A stretch of 64,000 bases of DNA, taken from contig AP017968.1 in the NCBI GenBank assembly GCA_002356455.1, positions 3,534,001 to 3,598,000 of the forward strand. Direction: 5' to 3'. Below the pieces are notes generated by a model, which did no database searches, was not told where the DNA came from, and saw nothing but the letters and a program-made list of their open reading frames with translations. The DNA comes from Fusobacterium varium (lineage in GTDB: Bacteria > Fusobacteriota > Fusobacteriia > Fusobacteriales > Fusobacteriaceae). Of this stretch, positions 54,608-63,377 are shown piece by piece; position 1 is the stretch's first letter, and each line of letters starts with the position of its first letter. Both the position numbers and the translations under genes were made by a program.

Positions 54608-54647
54608 ACAAAGAAAAGAACAGCAATGAAGCTGTTCTTTTCTTTGT
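54608..54647. terminator. Long hairpin downstream of the RS5 transporter operon
   Basis: A perfect 17-bp stem, ACAAAGAAAAGAACAGC (54608-54624) with its complement at 54631-54647, around the loop AATGAA. It lies 70 bp beyond the last minus-strand gene and probably ends that operon; its neighbour at 54571-54604 has a similar six-base loop (AATGGA). Confidence 0.65.
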
Positions 54648-54716
54648 ATTTCTACTTACTAACAGAAAATTTTAAGATAACAAAAAAATGTATTTTATTT
54701 ATCATTATTTTTGATT

Positions 54717-55697
54717 TTATCTTTTTCCAATTTCTTCCTTATTCAAATGACAAGCTATTTTATGTCCACTGTTAATTTCTTTTAATGCTGGTTTTTCCAA
54801 TCTGCATATTTCTATTGCTGATTTACACCGATTCACAAAAGGACAGCCCTTTGGAATATTTAGTGGACTTGGAACTTCTCCTTCCAATAATTCTAAATTA
54901 TTTTTAGAGTTCATATCTAAAGTAAATACTGCATTTACTAAAGCTTTTGTATATGGATGAAGTGCTTCTTTTTTCACTCTCTGCCCTGGCAGAATTTCCA
55001 TTATATTTCCTAAATACATAACAACAACTTCATGAGAAAAAGATTGAACCAAAGCCAAATCATGACATACAAAAACTATACTTAAACCTTTTTCTTTTTG
55101 TAATTTTTTTAGTAATTCTATAATACTATTCTGTATGGAAACATCTAAGGCCGATGTTGCCTCATCACATATCAATATCTTTGGATTCAATGAAAGAGCT
55201 CTTGCTATTCCCACTCTTTGAAGTTGCCCTCCACTTACATTATGAGGATATGAATACAGATATTCTTTAGAGAGTTCCACCATTTCCAATAATTCCTCTG
55301 CTTTTTCTTTTTTATCTTTATTTGATAATAATCCATAATTCATCAAAGGTTCAGTAATTATATCTATAATTTTCATTTTAGGATTAAATGCTGCCATTGA
55401 ATCTTGAAAAATCATCTGCATATTTTTTCTATGTTCCCATATTTCTTTTTTCGAAAAATGAGCTATATCCCTATTTTCATAAATTATACTGCCTGAACTT
55501 ACTTCTTCAAGCTGCATCAGCATTCTTACAAAAGTAGATTTTCCACAACCACTTTCTCCTACTATTCCTAAAGTTCTTCCTTTATAAACATTTAAATTTA
55601 TATCATTACATGCTATTAAAGATTGATTCTTTGCTGTAGTAAATATTTTAGAAATCCCTTTTGTTTTCAGTATCAAATCTGATTCTTTATAGAGCAT
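54717..55697 (-). CDS. Opp/Dpp/Nik-type ABC ATPase (second ATPase, RS5 operon)
   Basis: A 326-residue ATPase with Walker A GESGCGKST, signature VSGGQLQR, Walker B ILICDEATSALD and the C-terminal cysteine cluster (CPFVNRCKSAIEIC, later AC) common in OppF/DppF proteins, where it may bind an iron-sulfur cluster. It overlaps the first ATPase by 11 bp and is last in the RS5 operon. Confidence 0.88.
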   Translation of the reverse strand: MLYKESDLILKTKGISKIFTTAKNQSLIACNDINLNVYKGRTLGIVGESGCGKSTFVRMLMQLEEVSSGSIIYENRDIAHFSKKEIWEHRKNMQMIFQDSMAAFNPKMKIIDIITEPLMNYGLLSNKDKKEKAEELLEMVELSKEYLYSYPHNVSGGQLQRVGIARALSLNPKILICDEATSALDVSIQNSIIELLKKLQKEKGLSIVFVCHDLALVQSFSHEVVVMYLGNIMEILPGQRVKKEALHPYTKALVNAVFTLDMNSKNNLELLEGEVPSPLNIPKGCPFVNRCKSAIEICRLEKPALKEINSGHKIACHLNKEEIGKR

Positions 55698-56472
55698 GCC
55701 TTTCCTCCAATCCTGGAACAGAATCTAATAATAATTTTGTATAATCACTGTTTGGAAAATTCAGTATCTGTTCAGGCTTTCCTTTTTCTACAATATCTCC
55801 ATCTTTCATTACTATTATTTTATCTGACATATATGAAGCTACTCCTAAATTATGAGTTACAATTATTATACTTGTTTCATATGTATCTCTTAAGCCTATT
55901 AATTCCTGTACAATCTGTGCCTGTGTTGTAACATCTAAAGCACTAGTAGGTTCATCTGCTAATAATATTTTAGGATTGAATGTCATTGCCATAGCAATTC
56001 CTATTCTTTGACACATTCCTCCACTTAATTGATGAGGATAGCTCTCCATTATATTTTCTGGATCTGGGAGCTTCATTTTTTTCAGCATTAATTCAGCTTT
56101 TTTTCTTGCTTCCTCTTTTGAGCAATTCGAATGATATTGAATATACTCAATGTATTGGCTGCCTATTTTTCTAATTGGATTTAATGTATTACGGCAATCC
56201 TGAAAAATCATAGTTATATTTTTTCCTCTGTTTTTCTTTAATATTTCTCCTTTATCACTAAGTAATTCTTCATTATCTAAAATGATACTTCCAGATAATA
56301 TTTTACTATTATATGATAAAGCTCCCATTATACTTTTTATTACTGTAGTTTTTCCACTTCCACTTTCACCTACTATACCTACAATTTCACCTTTTTTTAC
56401 TGACAAGTTAAAATTTTTTACTGTTGGCTTTTTCTTCCCATATTGTATAGTCAAATCTTTTATCTTTAACAT
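55687..56472 (-). CDS. Opp/Dpp/Nik-type ABC ATPase (first ATPase, RS5 operon)
   Basis: A 261-residue ATPase: Walker A GESGSGKTT, signature LSGGMCQR, Walker B ILLADEPTSALD. It is short for DppD and close to NikD in length. It lies 8 bp after the binding protein gene. Under a cobalamin riboswitch, cobalt, a cobalt chelate or a corrinoid precursor is the likely cargo. Confidence 0.86.
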   Translation of the reverse strand: MLKIKDLTIQYGKKKPTVKNFNLSVKKGEIVGIVGESGSGKTTVIKSIMGALSYNSKILSGSIILDNEELLSDKGEILKKNRGKNITMIFQDCRNTLNPIRKIGSQYIEYIQYHSNCSKEEARKKAELMLKKMKLPDPENIMESYPHQLSGGMCQRIGIAMAMTFNPKILLADEPTSALDVTTQAQIVQELIGLRDTYETSIIIVTHNLGVASYMSDKIIVMKDGDIVEKGKPEQILNFPNSDYTKLLLDSVPGLEERHAL

Positions 56473-56480
56473 AGTTTCTC

Positions 56481-58037
56481 CTACTTCAAAGCTGTTTTAT
56501 TTGTTATCCAATAGTAATCTGTTGGGTATAGAACAGTATTTATCACATTTTTTGCAGTAATCAAATATGTTGTTTCATATCCAAAGAAAATTGTAGGAAT
56601 GTCATCCATTATTAATTGTTGAATTTCAATAGTAAGTTTTTTTCTTTCTTCAGAATCAAATTCTGCTGATAATTTATCTAGCAATTCATCTACTTTAGCA
56701 TTACTATATCCTGTCTGATTAGATGGAGATTTACTATACCAGTTTTCACGAAGGTATTTTTCAGGGTCTCCAGTATTTGCTACCAGCACATTCCAAATAA
56801 GCATGTCAAATTTTCCTGCATCTCTTAAATCTAATAAAGTTTCATAACTTACTGTATTTATTTTAACATTAATTCCAATCTCTTTAAGATTTATTTGAGC
56901 TGCTTGAGCATATATTTTTAATTCTTCTCTGCTTGTATAGATAACAAAATCAAGCTGAATTTTTTTCCCATCTGGAGTTTCTACAAAACCATCTCCATCA
57001 ATGTCTTTATATCCTGCATTTTTTAATAATTGTTTTGCACTTTCTGGATTATATTTATTCTCATCTATTAACTCATCAAAACCAAAATCTAATGTTGGTG
57101 GAATTGGGGCTTTTCCTGGAGTTGCTCCTCCTTCTAATAAAACTTTACAATATATATCTCTATTTAAAGCTCTTGATACCGCCTGACGTAAAATTTTATC
57201 TCCAAGGACACCTTTTTCATTCATAAAAGCAAAAGTTGTTCTTAAAGACTCTAAACTTTGAATATGATACTTGCTTTCATCGCTAAAATCCTGTAAATTT
57301 TCTGTTTTAAGATTATATGCAATTTGAATTTCTCCAGATTGCAAAGCCATAGAACGTGTAGCTTGGTCATTTATACACTTAAAAGTTACTTTATCTAATG
57401 GAACTTCTCCATTCCAGTAATGTTTATTTTTAACAACAACACATACTTCAGTTGGATTAAAAGATTCTACTACATATGGTCCTGTACAGACTGGTCCTTT
57501 CATTGCAAAAGTTGAAGTGTCTGCATCTGTATTAACTATTATAAACAAAGGATCTGCCAAACATTCAGGAAGAACAGTCACTGGAGCTTCTGTACTTATT
57601 ATTACATATTGCCCATCTACTTTTATTGAAACAGGGTTAAAAAATGTTGAGGCTCTATTGCTTAATTTAAATGTACGCTCAAGAGATTTTTTTACTCTTT
57701 CAGGTGTCATTTCTGTTCCATCAGAAAACTTAACTCCCTCTCTTATTTTAAATTTCCATACTTTCCCACCTTCACTGTTTTCCCAACTTTCTGCTAATAA
57801 AGGTGCTTTTTCCCCATGTTCATCAAATTTTACTAAAGTTTCTCCAACTCCATATCTTGAAACTACCCAGCTGAAATACTGTTCTGTGGTTTCAAGAGTA
57901 TCTGCAAAGCTTGTTACTCCTACTGTTATTTCTTTAGGAGCTGCCATTACAGATGTTGAAATACCAGTAAATATTCCTAAAACCATCATCCCCATTAAAA
58001 CAATTCTGCTGACAAATTTTTTACTTTTCATTTTCAT
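56481..58037 (-). CDS. Opp/Nik-type periplasmic binding protein (RS5 operon)
   Basis: A 518-residue SBP family 5 protein with a cleavable signal peptide (IVLMGMMVLGIFTGISTSVMAAP) and no lipobox cysteine, so soluble in the periplasm. Family segments: AESWENSEGGKVWKFKIREG, FSDGTEMTPERVKKSLER, TGPYVVESF, KHYWNGEVPLDKV. NikA-type proteins of this family bind metal chelates and others bind peptides or haem; the ligand here is unknown. It lies 23 bp after its permease gene. Confidence 0.88.
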   Translation of the reverse strand: MKMKSKKFVSRIVLMGMMVLGIFTGISTSVMAAPKEITVGVTSFADTLETTEQYFSWVVSRYGVGETLVKFDEHGEKAPLLAESWENSEGGKVWKFKIREGVKFSDGTEMTPERVKKSLERTFKLSNRASTFFNPVSIKVDGQYVIISTEAPVTVLPECLADPLFIIVNTDADTSTFAMKGPVCTGPYVVESFNPTEVCVVVKNKHYWNGEVPLDKVTFKCINDQATRSMALQSGEIQIAYNLKTENLQDFSDESKYHIQSLESLRTTFAFMNEKGVLGDKILRQAVSRALNRDIYCKVLLEGGATPGKAPIPPTLDFGFDELIDENKYNPESAKQLLKNAGYKDIDGDGFVETPDGKKIQLDFVIYTSREELKIYAQAAQINLKEIGINVKINTVSYETLLDLRDAGKFDMLIWNVLVANTGDPEKYLRENWYSKSPSNQTGYSNAKVDELLDKLSAEFDSEERKKLTIEIQQLIMDDIPTIFFGYETTYLITAKNVINTVLYPTDYYWITNKTALK

Positions 58038-58060
58038 TCCCTTTTCTCCTCCTTATATTT

Positions 58061-58885
58061 TTAGTTATCTTTGGGATCTAAAATATCACGAATGCTGTCA
58101 CCCAGCATATTGAATATTATTACCACTACTATTATAGCTATTCCTGGATACATTATAAGCCAAGAAGCTTTTGTTATATATGTTCTTCCCTCATTTAACA
58201 TCAATCCCCATTCTGGAGTTGGTGCCTGTGCTCCAAATCCTAAAAAAGATAATGATGCAAGTTCTAACATCATTGTTCCTATATCTGTAGTAGCAGTTAC
58301 AATCATTGTTGGTATCATATTGGGAATAAGATACCTTCCTATTATTTTACCTGTTCTTGCTCCTCCTACAATAGCTGCCTCTATATACATATTATTTTTA
58401 ATTTTTAAAACTAAGCTTCTTGCCAGCCTCGCATACTTTGGCCAGCTTACCAATGATATGGCAAGCACTGCATTAGTCATACTTGGTCCTAATAGCCCAG
58501 CTACTGCTATTGCCAGAACTAATCCAGGAAATGAAATCATCATATCTGCAAATCTCATAATAATTGTATCTATGATGCCTCCAAAATATCCTGCCAGTAT
58601 TCCAAGCCCTGTTCCTACTAAAAATACAACTGATACTAAAGTAAATGTCATTATTAATGATGGTCTTGTTCCATAAATTATTCTTGAAAATATATCTCTT
58701 CCTAATCTGTCTGTTCCCCACATATATTTTTCACCAGGTGGAATCAGAGAATCAGTCATTATTGCATCATAAGGATTTTTAACTGCAATCCATGGAGCAA
58801 AAACAGCTATAAATATAACCATTAATGCCAATATAGAAAAAAATACAAACTGCTTATTTTTCATTAATTTTTTTGGTAAATCCAT
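58061..58885 (-). CDS. Opp/Nik-type ABC permease (NikC/DppC-like, RS5 operon)
   Basis: A 274-residue permease with the DppC hallmark WGTDRLGRDIFSRIIYGTRPS and the EAA segment (AAIVGGARTGKIIGRYLIPNM). Length fits NikC. It follows the other permease by 1 bp. Confidence 0.88.
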   Translation of the reverse strand: MDLPKKLMKNKQFVFFSILALMVIFIAVFAPWIAVKNPYDAIMTDSLIPPGEKYMWGTDRLGRDIFSRIIYGTRPSLIMTFTLVSVVFLVGTGLGILAGYFGGIIDTIIMRFADMMISFPGLVLAIAVAGLLGPSMTNAVLAISLVSWPKYARLARSLVLKIKNNMYIEAAIVGGARTGKIIGRYLIPNMIPTMIVTATTDIGTMMLELASLSFLGFGAQAPTPEWGLMLNEGRTYITKASWLIMYPGIAIIVVVIIFNMLGDSIRDILDPKDN

Positions 58886-58886
58886 T

Positions 58887-59825
58887 TTAATGTTTCTCCC
58901 CCAATCTAGGATCTAAATGTTTGTATGAACTATCAACTATTAGATTTATCAACATATAGAATAGTGCTATAAATAAAACATATCCCTGTACTAATGGATA
59001 GTCATGAGTAGAAATTGCTTTCACTGCCATACTCCCCATTCCAGGCCAGTTATATACTATTTCTACAACTGCTGTTCCACTTAATAAACTTCCAAGAGAT
59101 AATCCTAAAAGGGTCACTAAAGGAAGCAATACATTTGGAAGAACATGTTTAATTATTATTATTCTTTCACTCATTCCTCTTATTCTTGCACCAGTTACAT
59201 ATTCCTGCCTTAATTCATCTAATACTGTTGTTCTGACCTGCCTTGTATACTTTGCAGACATTGCCAAAGCCAATGTTACTGCTGGAAGTATTAGAGCTTT
59301 TAAATTTGCTGTCCCCCCAGCTATTGGCACAAGCTTTAATTTTACTCCAAATATACTTAGAAATATTAATCCCAACCAAAAACTTGGAACTGATATTCCA
59401 ATAAAAGTAAACCCTCTTACAAAATAATCCATTTTTTTATTTCTATTTACTGCTGCTAATACTCCTAATGGTATTGATATTATTACCATCAAAATCAATG
59501 ATGCTACTGCTAATTTAAAAGTTATGAAAAAGTTAGATATAAGTTTTCCCCACACTGGAACCTTTAAAGAATAAGAGTATCCCATATCTCCTTTGCATAT
59601 TTTCAAAAGCCATTCTCCATATTGAGTTAAAAATGGTTTGTCTAACCCCAATTCTATTCTTGTTTGTGTTAAAAGTTCTGGTGTTGGAATATTCCCGCAA
59701 GCTGTCAGCATAATTTCTGCTGGATCTCCTGGAGATAAATATATCAATGCAAATGTTAAAAAACTTATACCAAACAGGACAATTCCTATTTGAAGTATTT
59801 TTTTAAAAAAACTTTTTCCATTCAT
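58887..59825 (-). CDS. Opp/Nik-type ABC permease (NikB/DppB-like, RS5 operon)
   Basis: A 312-residue permease with SPGDPAEIML, ELGLDKPFLTQYGEWL and the EAA loop (GARIRGMSERIIIIKHVLPN). It is the first gene after riboswitch 5 and its terminator. Gene order is permease, permease, binding protein, ATPase, ATPase, unlike the oppABCDF operon in this window. Confidence 0.88.
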   Translation of the reverse strand: MNGKSFFKKILQIGIVLFGISFLTFALIYLSPGDPAEIMLTACGNIPTPELLTQTRIELGLDKPFLTQYGEWLLKICKGDMGYSYSLKVPVWGKLISNFFITFKLAVASLILMVIISIPLGVLAAVNRNKKMDYFVRGFTFIGISVPSFWLGLIFLSIFGVKLKLVPIAGGTANLKALILPAVTLALAMSAKYTRQVRTTVLDELRQEYVTGARIRGMSERIIIIKHVLPNVLLPLVTLLGLSLGSLLSGTAVVEIVYNWPGMGSMAVKAISTHDYPLVQGYVLFIALFYMLINLIVDSSYKHLDPRLGEKH

Positions 59826-59881
59826 CAGATTTTACTCTCCTTAATTTTATTTTTTATACTTATCCCATCCAGATTTAAAAT

Positions 59882-59960
59882 AAAAAAATCAATCCCTTAC
59901 AACTAAAATTTTAAAAAGAGATTCCCCTTAATTTAAAATTTTAGTCTTAAAGAATTGATT
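59882..59960 (-). terminator. Riboswitch 5 expression-platform terminator
   Basis: A long imperfect stem pairs the AATCAAT region at 59887-59893 with ATTGATT at 59954-59960, plus an inner TAAAATTTTA pairing; a run of seven T follows on the minus strand. It lies between the aptamer and the first permease gene. Confidence 0.65.
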
Positions 59961-60058
59961 ACTTTCAATAATTATAAATATTATTTTTTAATAAATATAT
60001 CATTATTATATAATAATTCATCACTCTTATCTCCCCGATAAAAGTTAAAACTAAAACT

Positions 60059-60203
60059 AGATAAGTCTCCTGGCTTGATTTCATTTTACTCCTATCCCTT
60101 CCCAGAATTTTCCAGTGGTTTTGATAGTTTCATCAATCTTACAGTAGCGGGGGCTGCATAGGAATTTCACCTATTTCCTCTTTTAAGCTATAAGCACCTA
60201 ATT
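60059..60203 (-). promoter_or_regulatory. Cobalamin riboswitch RS5 (Opp/Nik-type importer operon)
   Basis: Minus strand: AAATTAGGTGC, GGTGAAATTCC, GCAGCCCCCGCTACTGTAA, CCACTGG, GGGAAGG and the B12 box CAAGCCAGGAGACTTATC. The conserved blocks are in class I order, but the sequence is clearly diverged from RS1 to RS4. Confidence 0.92.
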
Positions 60204-60221
60204 TATATATATCTACTAAGA

Positions 60222-60250
60222 ATTAAATCATGTATATTATTTTTTGTCAA
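60222..60250 (-). promoter_or_regulatory. Promoter of the riboswitch 5 operon
   Basis: TTGACA (60245-60250) and TTTAAT (60222-60227) with a 17-bp spacer on the minus strand. Confidence 0.75.
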
Positions 60251-60340
60251 CTTTTTTTATACTGAAAAAGTATATATAATATCATTTTTTATTTTTAGAC
60301 TATATTAATTTTACTTTCCTTTCAAAACAAATCTCAAAAA

Positions 60341-60826
60341 TTATTTATTTAATACCTCAATCAAATTTTTTATAATTTCTTTTGCTTTTTCTGAATCTGC
60401 ATCTTGTTTTTTTATTGCTATCCCTTCTAGAATATCTGCATCAGGGCATATCTTTTTCAAATCTTTTATTGTATTAGTAAGTCCTCCACCACCATGCATA
60501 CAGATAGGAAGGATTACTTTATCTTTAAAATCATATTTTTCCATAAAAGTGAATACAGGCATTGGAAGTGTTCCCCACCAGTTTGGAAATACTAATACCA
60601 CTTTCTTATATTCTGAAATATTTTCTAATTCTCTTTTTAATTGAGGTCTTTCTTTTTTTAATTTCTCCATACCTGCTTGAGCCACACATGCGATATATTT
60701 ATCTGGATATATCTTAACAGCTTCTATCTGAAATATATCAGCATTTAGCTCGTTTTTTATTCTTTCAGCTATTACCTTTGAAGTACCACTCCAAGTAAAG
60801 TAAACAACTAGCAACCTATTTTCCAT
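60341..60826 (-). CDS. Flavodoxin-family protein
   Basis: A 161-residue flavodoxin-like protein. The FMN phosphate loop is YFTWSGTSKVIAERI at the N-terminus, and FPNWWGTLPMP contacts the flavin ring in this family. It could pass electrons to a reductase or act as an NAD(P)H-linked flavoprotein. It has its own promoter (60899-60927) and lies just upstream of the RS5 promoter, so it is not under the riboswitch. It is a conceivable electron donor for the NifH-like protein, but nothing here proves that. Confidence 0.85.
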   Translation of the reverse strand: MENRLLVVYFTWSGTSKVIAERIKNELNADIFQIEAVKIYPDKYIACVAQAGMEKLKKERPQLKRELENISEYKKVVLVFPNWWGTLPMPVFTFMEKYDFKDKVILPICMHGGGGLTNTIKDLKKICPDADILEGIAIKKQDADSEKAKEIIKNLIEVLNK

Positions 60827-60898
60827 GATTATACCTCCATTTCAAAATATAAAAAGTCAGCTGATAATTTATTTGAAAACATATATTCTATTTAAGAT

Positions 60899-60927
60899 AT
60901 AGTATAATATATAAAAAATATTGTCAA
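60899..60927 (-). promoter_or_regulatory. Promoter of the flavodoxin gene
   Basis: TTGACA (60922-60927) and TACTAT (60899-60904), 17 bp apart on the minus strand. Confidence 0.7.
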
Positions 60928-60934
60928 ATTATAT

Positions 60935-60997
60935 AAAATAAAACAGAACTCAAAATAATTATAAAAGTTTTTTCTCTTTATTTTAAGTTCTGTTTAT
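60935..60997 (-). terminator. Terminator after the HAD phosphatase gene
   Basis: AAACAGAACT (60941-60950) pairs with AGTTCTGTTT (60986-60995); a T-rich run follows on the minus strand. Confidence 0.6.
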
Positions 60998-61034
60998 TTT
61001 TCATTATATAGTTCTACTATTTTATTACTATTAT

Positions 61035-62186
61035 TTATATTTCAGGAGCAAATAATCCAGTTTGAGGGTTTCTATATTGTATAACAGCTCTTGAATCTTT
61101 TACTAGATCATCAAGTTTTCCTTCTCTTTTCATTAACAGAAGAAGCTGAATATTTTCAAATTCTGTCATCATATTATAGTCTCCAGAACTGTCTCCTGCT
61201 ACTAATATAGGATCTTTTCCTTTATGTTTAGGTTTTATGAACTTATTTATTGCTTCTACTTTTCCCTTGGTCTGAGTCTGAGGATAATCTCTTTTATATT
61301 CTGTAATAAATTTTCCATCTTTCATTTCCAGTTTCATTCCAAAAACATTTTCTGCTGGCAGATTATATCCATATGATGGATCAGCAGCAAAAACTTCTAC
61401 CACTTCTTCTAGTGATGCTGATACTACATATACTTCTATTCCATTATCCTTCAAAATATGAAATAAATTTGCTGTTTCAGGCTGTGTTCTCAAGCCACTT
61501 TTATATAAATTTCTTACTTTTCCTGCTTTTCCTTTTAAAGTATCACTTGATTCTAAAACATATTTATCAAGTTTGTTTCCTATTCCAAAATCATTTGCTT
61601 CTTTTGCCAGTTCCTTCACTTCTGCTGGAGTCATTCCAGTAAAAAGATAAAGTACCCATGGATAAGCTATGTCATGGGAAAAAGTTCCTCCAATAGCTTC
61701 ATAAAGAAATGCTAATTTACCTCTAAAATCTTTGAATTCCTCTGTTTTATGGATTTCTTCAAGAGTCATTTTTTTATTTTTTATATAATTCTCATAGAGA
61801 AAAGTATAATCTTTATCTAAATCTTCTCCTATTTTTACTATATTTATCTTTTGTCCATCAATATTTTTAAATTCATCTGCAAAATCATCTGTTGGGATAT
61901 CCTTTCTTATAGCATTTTTAAATTCTGCTGGAGTCATTTTAAATCTTAAATTATCTATTTGATATCTGAATAGATTTTCCTGAGTATCTTGATATATAGA
62001 TGTATAATCCCAATCAAAAACTACATAGTTTTCTTTATTTTTATTATCTTCTATTAATTTCTCTAATTTTTCTCTATTTACAGGATTCCATCTTCCAGTT
62101 TCCAGCAATCCTCCTGCAAATATTGTAGTAATTAAAAATTGAAATATCACTGTTCCTTTAATTATTCTCTTTATAGTTTTATTCAT
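61035..62186 (-). CDS. Secreted HAD-superfamily phosphatase
   Basis: A 383-residue protein with a signal peptide (IKGTVIFQFLITTIFAGG), so periplasmic or outer-membrane associated. HAD motifs: I, VFDWDYTSI (nucleophile the first Asp of DWDYT); II, VVSAS; IV, GDSSGDYNM. The size, export and large helical cap (about 80-230) resemble phosphorylcholine phosphatases. Placed next to ethanolamine genes, release of ethanolamine from phosphoethanolamine is an attractive role, but this is inference. Confidence 0.8.
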   Translation of the reverse strand: MNKTIKRIIKGTVIFQFLITTIFAGGLLETGRWNPVNREKLEKLIEDNKNKENYVVFDWDYTSIYQDTQENLFRYQIDNLRFKMTPAEFKNAIRKDIPTDDFADEFKNIDGQKINIVKIGEDLDKDYTFLYENYIKNKKMTLEEIHKTEEFKDFRGKLAFLYEAIGGTFSHDIAYPWVLYLFTGMTPAEVKELAKEANDFGIGNKLDKYVLESSDTLKGKAGKVRNLYKSGLRTQPETANLFHILKDNGIEVYVVSASLEEVVEVFAADPSYGYNLPAENVFGMKLEMKDGKFITEYKRDYPQTQTKGKVEAINKFIKPKHKGKDPILVAGDSSGDYNMMTEFENIQLLLLMKREGKLDDLVKDSRAVIQYRNPQTGLFAPEI

Positions 62187-62252
62187 AAAGTTCTCCTTAT
62201 TTTAAAAGTAAAATATCTATAATTAGAGTAATTTCAATTTATCTTGTCCATT

Positions 62253-63368
62253 CTATTTTCCATAGTAAATTTTCAGTAATAATTTTATATAATCTTCATC
62301 AGTCAAACTATTAGGATTATATACAGTACATATATCTTTTTTAATATCTGCTAATATTTCTGGTATTAATTTTTTATATTCATCAAAATTTAGCCCAAAC
62401 TCTTCAAGAGATTTCTCTATTTTCATTTTATCTTTTAAAATTTCAATAAATATTTTGAGAGATTTTTTCCCCTCTTCTTTATTAGAAGCAGGAAATCCTA
62501 AATTTTTAGCAATTGAAGCATATCTTCCATCAGCATTACTGTTTACTTCTATTATATAAGGAAGAAGAATAGCATTTGCTCTTCCATGAGGTATATGAAA
62601 TTTAGCTCCTATACTATGAGCAATACTATGATTTATTCCTAAGGATGAATTATTAAATGCTATTCCTGCCATACAAGAGGCATATTGCACTTTTTCTCTA
62701 GGTTCTATATTCTCTCTGTCATTATAGTGTTCCAACAGGTTCTCAAATATAATTTTTATAGCCTCCAATGCCATAGAATCTGTAAATGAATTAGAAATTT
62801 TTGATACATATGCTTCTAGTGCATGTGTTAATACATCCATACCAGTATCAGCTACTACTTTTTTAGGCAGAGTTTTCATAAATTCTGGGTTTAATATGGC
62901 TATATCAGGAAGCATTTTATCATTTGCCAGTGCTATTTTACTATTATTATCAGTTATAACACTATAAGATGTAACCTCTGACCCCGTCCCACTTGTAGTT
63001 GGTACAGCAATAAATATTCTATCTCTCTTCTTTCCTAAAAGATTAAATATTTTATCACCAAAATATAATATAGCTTTACAAGCATCTATTGGAGAACCTC
63101 CCCCTAAAGCTATTACACACTCTGGTTCAAAAGTTATCAATTCTGCTATTCCTTTTTGTACTATATCAACTGTTGGATTTGGAAGCACCTTGCTAAATAT
63201 TTTTATTTTACAGTCAGAATTTAAATTATCTATGATTTTATCAGTAAGTTTCAACTGTACCATCATCTCATCTGTTACTATAAAATATTTTTTATAAGGA
63301 AGAGCTTTCAAGAAAGAAAGGGAATCCTCTCCAAATTTAATTTCTGGTTTTATTCCAAAAGTTTTCAT
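62253..63368 (-). CDS. eutG: Iron-containing alcohol dehydrogenase (EutG/PduQ-like)
   Basis: A 371-residue group III alcohol dehydrogenase: GGGSPIDACKAI and TTSGTGSEVTSY for NAD binding, and metal ligands in DTGMDVLTHALEAYVS and NHSIAHSIGAKFHIPHGRANA. In ethanolamine or propanediol microcompartments this enzyme reduces the aldehyde to alcohol and recycles NADH. It lies 9 bp after eutQ. Confidence 0.85.
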   Translation of the reverse strand: MKTFGIKPEIKFGEDSLSFLKALPYKKYFIVTDEMMVQLKLTDKIIDNLNSDCKIKIFSKVLPNPTVDIVQKGIAELITFEPECVIALGGGSPIDACKAILYFGDKIFNLLGKKRDRIFIAVPTTSGTGSEVTSYSVITDNNSKIALANDKMLPDIAILNPEFMKTLPKKVVADTGMDVLTHALEAYVSKISNSFTDSMALEAIKIIFENLLEHYNDRENIEPREKVQYASCMAGIAFNNSSLGINHSIAHSIGAKFHIPHGRANAILLPYIIEVNSNADGRYASIAKNLGFPASNKEEGKKSLKIFIEILKDKMKIEKSLEEFGLNFDEYKKLIPEILADIKKDICTVYNPNSLTDEDYIKLLLKIYYGK

Positions 63369-63377
63369 GCTTCCCTC

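Noticed and set aside
53420-54700. CRISPR array or origin in the gene-poor stretch
   Set aside because: No direct repeats with regular spacers and no DnaA-box clusters were seen; only hairpins of differing sequence.
31950-60203. Repeated 145-bp blocks as insertion sequences or tRNA genes
   Set aside because: They carry the conserved cobalamin aptamer blocks in the right order, sit in 5' leaders with promoter and terminator, and have no transposase or cloverleaf.
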